Source: CAWEFA01 sp963851385
GTDB lineage: Bacteria; Bacteroidota; Bacteroidia; Bacteroidales; DTGW01
NCBI GenBank assembly: GCA_963851385.1
Contig: CAWKPE010000033.1
Coordinates: 1-64,000, forward strand
Direction of reading: 5' to 3'
Length of the DNA stretch: 64,000 nucleotides
Part shown: piece by piece, positions 57,752 to 64,000 of the stretch
Layout of the letters: every line of letters starts with the position of its first letter
How positions within the stretch are numbered: the stretch's first letter is position 1
Translations under genes and position numbers: made by a program
The notes under the pieces: model-generated
Databases searched by the model: none
Told to the model about the DNA's origin: nothing
Seen by the model: only the letters and a program-made list of their open reading frames with translations

Positions 57752-59164
57752 TTGAAAAAGAAAACGACTGCACTATTTATTGGTTTATGGTTAGTATTAA
57801 CTACATGTGTGTTTGATTCAAATGTTAGTAAAGAAGTGCACGCAGACTGGAAAGAGATTAAAAAACGAGGTAAACTGGTTGCCATAACCAATTTTAATAC
57901 AATTGACTATTTTATCTATAACGGACAACCTATGGGTTTTCAGTTTGAATTATTGCAAAGGTTTGCCGAATATAGTGGAATGCAATTGGAGATAATTGCC
58001 AATAACGATATGAATGACATAACTTCTAAACTATTAGAAGGAAGTTGTGATCTTATTGCAGTGAATTTGCCAATAACCGTTGAAAACGAGCGTTTATTTG
58101 CATTTACTGAACCATTAATGCAAAGTAAACAAGTGTTGGTTCAACACAAACCAGACAATTTGAAAAACCTATCTGATACAAGTTATAATGAACATTTCAT
58201 TAGAAATCCTCTTGATTTAGGTGAGAAAACTGTTGTGGTTCAAAGAAATACTGCATATGCGCAGCGCTTAAGAAATATATCTAATGAAATTGGTAAAAAT
58301 ATAGAAATAATTGAAGTTCCAGAGGATGAAGAGCAACTTATTCAATTTGTAGCAGGTGGTGAAATAGATTATACGGTTTGTGATGAACGTATTGCCCAAG
58401 TGAATCAGGGTTACTATCCTCAAATTGATATAAGTACAGTTCTTAGTTTTCCTCAAAATCTAGCTTGGGCTGTAAGAAAAGATTCCAAAATATTACAGGA
58501 TGAAATTAACAAGTGGTTGCAACAATTTAAATTTAGTCGACAATATGCTGTCTTATATAATAAATATTATCAGAATCAGTGGTCTGCACAAATGGTCAAT
58601 AGTAATTATTTTGTTTTAAACAGCGGAAGATTATCTCCATATGATGAGGAAATTAAGCGTTACAGTGAAGAATTACATTGGGATTGGCGTTTATTAGCTT
58701 CATTAATTAAGCAGGAATCTAATTTTAACCCTGGAATTAAGTCATGGGCAGGAGCATACGGTCTGATGCAAATTATGCCTTCAACAGCACAACTTTTTGG
58801 AGTTGACAGTGCCAAATCTCCCCAATCAAATATTGCTATTGGTGTTAAACTATTAAAATGGTTAGATAAAAGATTTTATTTGATAATACCTGATAGAGTC
58901 GAAAGATTAAAATTCGTTTTGGCCTCATATAATGTAGGTATAGGTCATGTAATAGATGCTCAAATGCTAGCGAAAAAATATCACAAAAACATGCAAAAGT
59001 GGGATGATGTCAAAGTATTCCTTCTCAATAAGTCAAAACCCAAATATTATAAAGATCCTGTTGTTAAATTTGGATATTGTAATGGTTTGCAACCATATAA
59101 TTATGTAACTGAAGTTTTGAGTCGCTTTCAGCACTATAAAAATATGACTGTATTAGAGCAATAA
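57752..59164 (+). CDS. mltF: Membrane-bound lytic transglycosylase F-like protein (SBP_bac_3 + SLT)
   Basis: 470 residues from the TTG at 57752, which gives a clean lipoprotein signal with lipobox VLTTC; a TTG at 57719 adds 11 residues. Residues about 30-275 are a family 3 solute-binding domain (RGKLVAITNFNTIDYFIYNGQPMGFQFELLQRF, AVNLPITVENERLFAFTEPL). The SLT domain follows with catalytic Glu in LIKQESNFNPGIKSWAGAYG (E322) and GLMQIMPSTAQLFGV, AIGVKLLKWLDKRF and LASYNVG. This is the MltF architecture: the binding domain regulates muramyl glycan cleavage in the outer-membrane-side periplasm. Monocistronic. Confidence 0.9.
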   Translation: MKKKTTALFIGLWLVLTTCVFDSNVSKEVHADWKEIKKRGKLVAITNFNTIDYFIYNGQPMGFQFELLQRFAEYSGMQLEIIANNDMNDITSKLLEGSCDLIAVNLPITVENERLFAFTEPLMQSKQVLVQHKPDNLKNLSDTSYNEHFIRNPLDLGEKTVVVQRNTAYAQRLRNISNEIGKNIEIIEVPEDEEQLIQFVAGGEIDYTVCDERIAQVNQGYYPQIDISTVLSFPQNLAWAVRKDSKILQDEINKWLQQFKFSRQYAVLYNKYYQNQWSAQMVNSNYFVLNSGRLSPYDEEIKRYSEELHWDWRLLASLIKQESNFNPGIKSWAGAYGLMQIMPSTAQLFGVDSAKSPQSNIAIGVKLLKWLDKRFYLIIPDRVERLKFVLASYNVGIGHVIDAQMLAKKYHKNMQKWDDVKVFLLNKSKPKYYKDPVVKFGYCNGLQPYNYVTEVLSRFQHYKNMTVLEQ

Positions 59165-59187
59165 ATCTTTGAATATAAACAAGTACT

Positions 59188-59781
59188 TCAATCTATTATT
59201 CTATCTGATTGAAGTACTTCTAAAAATTCGGCTATTATCATTGCAGTAGCTCCCCAAATTTTTTCATTGTACAGAAGGTAAAATGGAACTTCTAAATTAT
59301 TTCCATGAAGTTGCCATATCTCACTTTTTACAGCAAGAGGAGAAGACAAATCTTTAATTGATGTCTCTATCAGATAAGTAACTTCATTGAAATCTGGTTT
59401 CCATTTAGGTTTGACATCGACAAATCCAATAAAGGGATGAACATTAATTCTGCTGATTGGAATGAATAATGGAGATAATTTGCCAATTAGTTTAATTTTT
59501 TCAGATAAAATACCGAGTTCTTCTGAAGTCTCACGTAAAGCCGTTTGTTGAAGATTTGCATCAGTTTCTTCAAATTTACCTCCCGGTAAACTAATTTGAC
59601 CGCTATGAATACCAGGATATTCATTGCGTTTCATAAAAACAGTAAATGGTTCAGAATTTGCCGGAAAAATAAGTATTAATACAGCTGCAGAAATTGGAGG
59701 ATTTTCATTAAGTGTAAAATTCCTTATACCCCTGGGAGCCATTTTATTTTGGGTACTCTCTCCGGGTAAAGGTAAAAGCAA
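59188..59781 (-). CDS. NUDIX hydrolase (CoA pyrophosphatase-like)
   Basis: 197 residues. Nudix box GGKFEETDANLQQTALRETS followed by EELGI (GX5EX7REUXEEXGU pattern complete), preceded by KRNEYPGIHSGQISLPGG, the UPF0035/NudL-type motif of CoA pyrophosphatases. The annotated TTG start is short at the N-terminus: an open stretch upstream (INFEILINSLEKALLLPLPG) looks like the real beginning, but it has no ATG, GTG or TTG in frame after the thrH stop, so a rare start codon is possible. The frame begins immediately after the thrH-like gene stop, so translational coupling is likely. Confidence 0.8.
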   Translation of the reverse strand: MLLPLPGESTQNKMAPRGIRNFTLNENPPISAAVLILIFPANSEPFTVFMKRNEYPGIHSGQISLPGGKFEETDANLQQTALRETSEELGILSEKIKLIGKLSPLFIPISRINVHPFIGFVDVKPKWKPDFNEVTYLIETSIKDLSSPLAVKSEIWQLHGNNLEVPFYLLYNEKIWGATAMIIAEFLEVLQSDRIID

Positions 59782-59821
59782 AGCTTTTTCAAGACTGTTT
59801 ATTAAAATTTCAAAATTGATA

Positions 59822-60421
59822 TTATAAATATTTAATTATATGTTCTTTCAATTCGCTATAATTTGTCACAACAGGAAATTGTGGATAATCATCAATTACA
59901 TTTTGCGGAGGTTTAAATAAAATCCCGTGATGAGCTTCTTTTAGCATACTTATATCGTTGTATGAATCACCAAACGCGACTACAGTATATTGAAGGCTTT
60001 TCAAAGCTTTTGCCACTTCACGTTTCTGATCTTTCTGGCGTAGATTATAATCTATTACCATTCCATTTTTATCAATCGTAAGATTGTTGCAAAACAAAAT
60101 CGGACGATTCAATTGAAACATAAAGGGACTAGCAAATTCAGTAAAAGTGTCGGAGACTATTACAATTTGAGTTACGGATCGTATCCAATCAAGCATTTCT
60201 TTTGCACCATCTAAAGGTTCAATTTGAGCTATTACATTTTGAATATCTTTTAAAGTAAGATTGTGCTGTTTTAAAATTGCAATCCTGCGCTTCATTAAAA
60301 CATCGTAATCATTAATGTCTCTGGTAGTCAGTTTTAATTCATCAATACCAGTCTTCTTTGCAACATTAATCCATACTTCAGGTACCCAAACACCTTCTAA
60401 ATCGGAGCAAAAAATTACCAT
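59822..60421 (-). CDS. thrH: ThrH-like phosphoserine phosphatase/homoserine phosphotransferase
   Basis: 199 residues. HAD fold with motif I as DLEGV (D7 and E9, as in ThrH rather than DxDGT), motif II VSDTF, the conserved Lys in KREVAKAL and motif IV FGDSYNDISML. ThrH transfers a phosphate from phosphoserine to homoserine, giving homoserine phosphate, the substrate of threonine synthase. It lies just downstream of the threonine synthase gene on the same strand, so it could serve as the homoserine-phosphorylating step, with no thrB in view. Whether it acts as phosphatase or phosphotransferase in vivo is open. Confidence 0.85.
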   Translation of the reverse strand: MVIFCSDLEGVWVPEVWINVAKKTGIDELKLTTRDINDYDVLMKRRIAILKQHNLTLKDIQNVIAQIEPLDGAKEMLDWIRSVTQIVIVSDTFTEFASPFMFQLNRPILFCNNLTIDKNGMVIDYNLRQKDQKREVAKALKSLQYTVVAFGDSYNDISMLKEAHHGILFKPPQNVIDDYPQFPVVTNYSELKEHIIKYL

Positions 60422-60436
60422 AAATTAATAATTGAA

Positions 60437-60486
60437 CCCCTCACCCTTTCTCCCTATCCCTCTGGGAGAGGGCTGGGATGAGGGTG
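60437..60486. repeat. REP-like GC-rich palindrome between thrC and thrH
   Basis: CCCCTCACCCTTTC then CCCTCTGGGAGAGGG (60458-60472) and a GGGATGAGGGTG end, so the outer CCTCACCCT and inner CCCTCT arms pair. A widespread REP-like sequence; it sits in the 78-bp gap and may stabilise or end the thrC mRNA. Confidence 0.75.
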
Positions 60487-60499
60487 CATGCGGATTTTG

Positions 60500-61864
60500 T
60501 TAATATTCTTTTTTTAAAAATTCTTTAAATTCTTTATAGCTATTGTTCATCATTACCATTTTTTCTTCTTTGTCATCTAAATTGGATAAGTTTAATGGTA
60601 ATACCGGTTCTATTCCAAGTATTTCTGATATTTCTTTAGGGAACTTAGCCGGATGAGCTGTTTCCAATGTAACAGTAAGCTGAGATGAATTTATTTCTCC
60701 CGGATTTTCATTAATATAATGCTGTAAACCGGCCCATCCTACTGCTCCATGCGGTTCTAATAATATTTTATGTCGATCAAAAACATTTTTAATTGTATTC
60801 CGGGTTTCCAAATCTGAAATACTTACTGCGTACATTTCATTCTTTAATTTTTCAATATTGGGTGATTCATGAACCTTCCCGGTCTCGTCCATCTGGCCAC
60901 CATATAAAGAAATAATGCGAGCCAAATTGCTTGGATGTCCAACATTCATAGCGCTTGAAATGCAATTGCGTGAAGGTGCAATAGTTTTATAAAAACCATT
61001 TTGAAAATATAATGGTACTTCGTCATTCTCATTTGTTGAAATGACAAACCTTCTTACAGGAAGACCCATTTCCCTTGCAATAATACCTCCCATGAGGTCA
61101 CCAAAATTACCGGATGGAACAGAGAAAATAATATCTTCATCTGTTTTTTGTGTAAGTTTAGAATATGCCCAGAAGTAATAAACAGATTGCGGTATTAAAC
61201 GGCCAATATTAATTGAATTTGCCGACGAGAGCTTAAGATAATTAAGTTCCGGATCAGCGAACGCTTTTTTTACTAATGACTGACAGTCATCGAATTTACC
61301 GTTCAAAGCAACAATCCTGATATTTTTGTTTAAAGTTGTCATTTGTTTGCGTTGGCGATCAGTTACCTCATTTTCAGGAAAGAGAATAACAACTTTAATA
61401 TTATCAAGATCATAAAAAGCATTGGCTATTGCACTACCTGTATCTCCTGAGGTAGCAGTTAAAATAAGAAGATTCTGTTTCTGTTTGTTTAAATAATATT
61501 GCATAAGCCGTCCCATCATGCGAGCAGCAAAATCTTTAAAAGAACAGGTTGGGCCTTGATCAAGTCGCATAATATAATTACGATTGTATACCTGTTCAAG
61601 AGGCACATCGAAATTATAGGCATTCTTCACTATATCATGCAAGTCATCAGCAGGAATTTCTTCTTTCAGAAATTTGCCGGTTACTTCATATGCAATTTCA
61701 AAATACTGTTTGTCAGAAAAAGATTCAATTTCTGCTTTTTTAAATCTAGGAATCGAAACAGGCATATAAAGTCCCTTATCGGGAGCCTGACCTTTAATAA
61801 GTGCCTCCCAAAATGAAACCTTTTTAGATTGATGATTTGTTGAATAATATAAAATCCTTGACAT
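60500..61864 (-). CDS. thrC: Threonine synthase
   Basis: 454 residues, fungal/gammaproteobacterial-type length. PLP-binding Lys in DQGPTCSFKDFAARMMGR (K110), N-terminal FWEALIKGQAPDKGLYMP, the pyridoxal phosphate-binding LTATSGDTGSAIANAF loop, and FSVPSGNFGDLMGGIIAREMG. Converts O-phosphohomoserine to threonine (EC 4.2.3.1). Upstream of thrH on the same strand with a REP palindrome between them. The aspartokinase at 5261-6646 belongs to the same pathway but is not linked. Confidence 0.95.
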   Translation of the reverse strand: MSRILYYSTNHQSKKVSFWEALIKGQAPDKGLYMPVSIPRFKKAEIESFSDKQYFEIAYEVTGKFLKEEIPADDLHDIVKNAYNFDVPLEQVYNRNYIMRLDQGPTCSFKDFAARMMGRLMQYYLNKQKQNLLILTATSGDTGSAIANAFYDLDNIKVVILFPENEVTDRQRKQMTTLNKNIRIVALNGKFDDCQSLVKKAFADPELNYLKLSSANSINIGRLIPQSVYYFWAYSKLTQKTDEDIIFSVPSGNFGDLMGGIIAREMGLPVRRFVISTNENDEVPLYFQNGFYKTIAPSRNCISSAMNVGHPSNLARIISLYGGQMDETGKVHESPNIEKLKNEMYAVSISDLETRNTIKNVFDRHKILLEPHGAVGWAGLQHYINENPGEINSSQLTVTLETAHPAKFPKEISEILGIEPVLPLNLSNLDDKEEKMVMMNNSYKEFKEFLKKEY

Positions 61865-62098
61865 CTTTAATTAAAAAATAGTAAAACAGCTGCAAAGTAA
61901 ATTATTATTCACTATATACAGTTATTTTTAAAGTAGAAATATTTAATAAATTATAATCCTTTTACAGAGTCTGGCATAACAATTTTGAGACTCTTTAGCC
62001 CGATGTATGTTTAATACTTTCCTGAGAAAAACCGTTTATTAATTCAATACAATAAACTTTATTAATTTTTTTAGTACTGTATAATAAACATAATAAAA

Positions 62099-64000
62099 TC
62101 ATCTCTTCATTTTTTCTAACACACGTGTTAGTCTCTGAATCCTTGATTTATCTCTTGAAATTAATTTATATTCGTTTAGTATTTTTGAAGCTTTAATAAA
62201 ATCCCGTTTTGCAATATATATAATAAACAACTTGTCAAGCAAAGATGGATCATTAGGAATATCTTTATAAGCTTTTTCCAGAAAATATAAAGCCAAAGTG
62301 TCTTTTTTCTGATATAAAATAGTACCAATAAATAAATTTATATAGGAACTTTCATCTATTTCATTTGCTTTATATAGTAATTCCAAAGCTTTATCTAAAT
62401 TTCCTTCATTTGCTAGTATTTTAGCATCATTAACATATTTTTTTGCTTTTTCAGATAGAAAAATTATATGAACATTAGGTATTGTAGATTTTGATTGATT
62501 AAACTGAGGATCAATTTTTGAAATCTTACTTGCCAAATTCTCAGCCTTTTCTTTATACCCGGCTCCAATATATGCATTATAAATAGAAATAAGCAATGGT
62601 ACATTGCTACCATTTCCTTTATAATTTCTTTTAGCTTTTTCAAAATAGGAAATTGCTTTAATAAATTCTTTTTGTTTTGCATAAATCATGCCTATTTGAA
62701 AAAGAGCATAATAAGTTGTGTCGGATTCTGGCATAGATTTTAGCAATTCACAAGCCTGATTATACTTTTTAGCCAATAATAAATAATTGCATGCTTCAAT
62801 ATATGGTTCATTTCTATTTGGATAACACTTAATAAGTGAATAATATTCTTTATAAGCGTTGTAAAATTCACTCTTATCAGCATAATATTTAGCCATTTTT
62901 TGATGTATACTCTCAATCCTGACATTATTGTACTTCACACATAAAAAAGCCATTGAATCTTCAAAAGATACTGGCTTGTAATTATATTTAAACATATTAA
63001 CGACCGTATCTGACTGAAAAGGCCATCCAGCTTTTAACTTTTTTACAGTCAAATCACTTACAAGACTATCAATAGAAGTAAAACCCCAATTATTTCTGTA
63101 ATAAGAAGAAGGATGGATAATAGTTGTGTCCCAATGATAGTCTATCATTTTGGCCTGCCTCATAGTATTAAAAAAAGCATCAGCCATTAGAAAATATCCA
63201 TCGACATTAGGATGCAAATGCTCAATCATAAGATTGTCACCAATGAATCCATGTTGTGAATGTTGTTCAAAATATGATTTCATTGGAACAACAAGTATCT
63301 TATATTTATTCCCAAGCTCATGGATTATATTGTTGATGTCTTCTGATGCTCTAAAGCGAATAGCATCAAGATCTTTAGCTTCGTAATATGCTTTTCGTGC
63401 TTGGTCGTATTTGCCTTCTGCTTCTAATTGACGAGCATTTTCATACACTTCATCTGCTTTTGGGTATTTATTTGAAGCAATTGATTTAAACGGCTTAATG
63501 TCATGTACATTACTAACTACTTCGCTAATTATTACGGGAACACCTGCTTTTGTTGTTCTTTTAAGTAGTTCTTCAATATTCTCGCGAAATTGTTCTATTC
63601 CCGAATAATACATCTTTGATCCATAAGCTATAGATTTTTCTTTTGCAATTCTTTCCATTAATGTTCCGGTTGGTCGAGAATTACTGCCTGATGATGACCT
63701 CTTCAATATAGCATTTATGAAATTTTGAATTAACTGATAAAGACGATAACGCATTAATTTAATATGAATTAATTTTAACCATCTTAAATTTCCTCCGTTT
63801 TCGACTGATCCAACTCCCAATGCTCCATAATACTCATTATGTCCGGCATAAATAATAATAGCATCAGGTTTTTGCTTTAAAATTTCATTTGTTAAATCAA
63901 GCAAGGTATAACTGTTCACTGCAGTCATTGCTGTGTTGACTATTTCAATACGTTTATGTGGAAATGCATCTTGCAACCTGCTATTGAGAATTCGTGAAAA
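62099..64000 (-). CDS. SGNH-hydrolase plus TPR protein, 5' end beyond the window
   Basis: At least 633 codons in frame, open to the window edge; a TTG at 63976 is the first start-like codon, but upstream codons (SRILNSRLQDAFPHKRIEIVN) continue the family pattern, so the gene is partial. The N-terminal part has SGNH/GDSL features: PDAIIIYAGHNEYYG (block with Gly-His-Asn-Glu) and HLHPNVDGYFLMADAFF (catalytic His region). The last about 250 residues are tetratricopeptide repeats (KQKEFIKAISYFEKAKRNYKG, ANEGNLDKALELLYKANEID). Probably periplasmic or membrane-anchored, with its missing N-terminus providing the anchor. Role unknown. Confidence 0.75.
   Translation of the reverse strand, partial: FSRILNSRLQDAFPHKRIEIVNTAMTAVNSYTLLDLTNEILKQKPDAIIIYAGHNEYYGALGVGSVENGGNLRWLKLIHIKLMRYRLYQLIQNFINAILKRSSSGSNSRPTGTLMERIAKEKSIAYGSKMYYSGIEQFRENIEELLKRTTKAGVPVIISEVVSNVHDIKPFKSIASNKYPKADEVYENARQLEAEGKYDQARKAYYEAKDLDAIRFRASEDINNIIHELGNKYKILVVPMKSYFEQHSQHGFIGDNLMIEHLHPNVDGYFLMADAFFNTMRQAKMIDYHWDTTIIHPSSYYRNNWGFTSIDSLVSDLTVKKLKAGWPFQSDTVVNMFKYNYKPVSFEDSMAFLCVKYNNVRIESIHQKMAKYYADKSEFYNAYKEYYSLIKCYPNRNEPYIEACNYLLLAKKYNQACELLKSMPESDTTYYALFQIGMIYAKQKEFIKAISYFEKAKRNYKGNGSNVPLLISIYNAYIGAGYKEKAENLASKISKIDPQFNQSKSTIPNVHIIFLSEKAKKYVNDAKILANEGNLDKALELLYKANEIDESSYINLFIGTILYQKKDTLALYFLEKAYKDIPNDPSLLDKLFIIYIAKRDFIKASKILNEYKLISRDKSRIQRLTRVLEKMKR

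Overview
The window is an AT-rich segment (roughly one third G+C by eye) from the chromosome of a Bacteroidota bacterium. The evidence is a complete 16S-tRNA-Ile-tRNA-Ala-23S-5S operon with Bacteroidota-type rRNA, a TTTG-N21-TAnnTTTG promoter upstream of it, few Shine-Dalgarno sequences, and typical gene families (DUF6599, PF14121 porin, ECF sigma factors next to membrane anti-sigma-like proteins, TSP3-repeat outer-membrane proteins, patatin-Omp85). I do not assign a genus. The right-hand gene is cut by the window edge.

Layout. 0-29 kb is mostly housekeeping: a frameshifted amino-acid permease, patatin-Omp85, aspartokinase, dihydroorotase, a polyprenol-phosphate glycosyltransferase, lytic transglycosylase, uvrA, a LOG protein, two envelope proteins, a glycosyltransferase/methyltransferase group, a PqqD-like protein beside a MntA-HepT pair, an OPT transporter, a thioredoxin-fold protein, Fe-type superoxide dismutase divergent from a PF11449-type metal exporter with an unusual leader, and dihydrolipoamide dehydrogenase. 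29-38.6 kb is an accessory island of small one- or two-gene units (HEPN proteins, a HEPN/MNT pair, a transglutaminase-like TPR protein, a lipoprotein, a ketopantoate-reductase-like gene, HigBA). Most are all on the plus strand and are separated by about 131-135 bp imperfect palindromes that start at each stop codon and end in AACGTT or GCGTT. This looks like an integron-type cassette array with no integrase in view.

38.6-49.6 kb holds two related modules. In each, a TIR-bounded non-coding element of about 400 bp lies beside a lipoprotein serpin, which is divergent from an ECF sigma operon with a membrane anti-sigma-like protein and envelope proteins. The serpins are near-identical except in the C-terminal third, where the reactive-centre loops differ. 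Both divergent promoter regions carry the same bipartite ECF-like motif facing each way, so each sigma factor probably drives its own operon and the neighbouring serpin.

49.6-55.6 kb is the rRNA operon, with a damaged extra tRNA-Ala-like sequence in the spacer. 55.6-64 kb has a decayed PF14121 porin, an MltF-type transglycosylase, a NUDIX hydrolase, and thrH beside thrC (threonine synthesis, with the aspartokinase at 5-6.6 kb feeding the same pathway), then a partial SGNH-hydrolase/TPR protein. Several genes carry frameshifts, some at short A runs; these may be real decay or read errors and cannot be told apart from this sequence alone.
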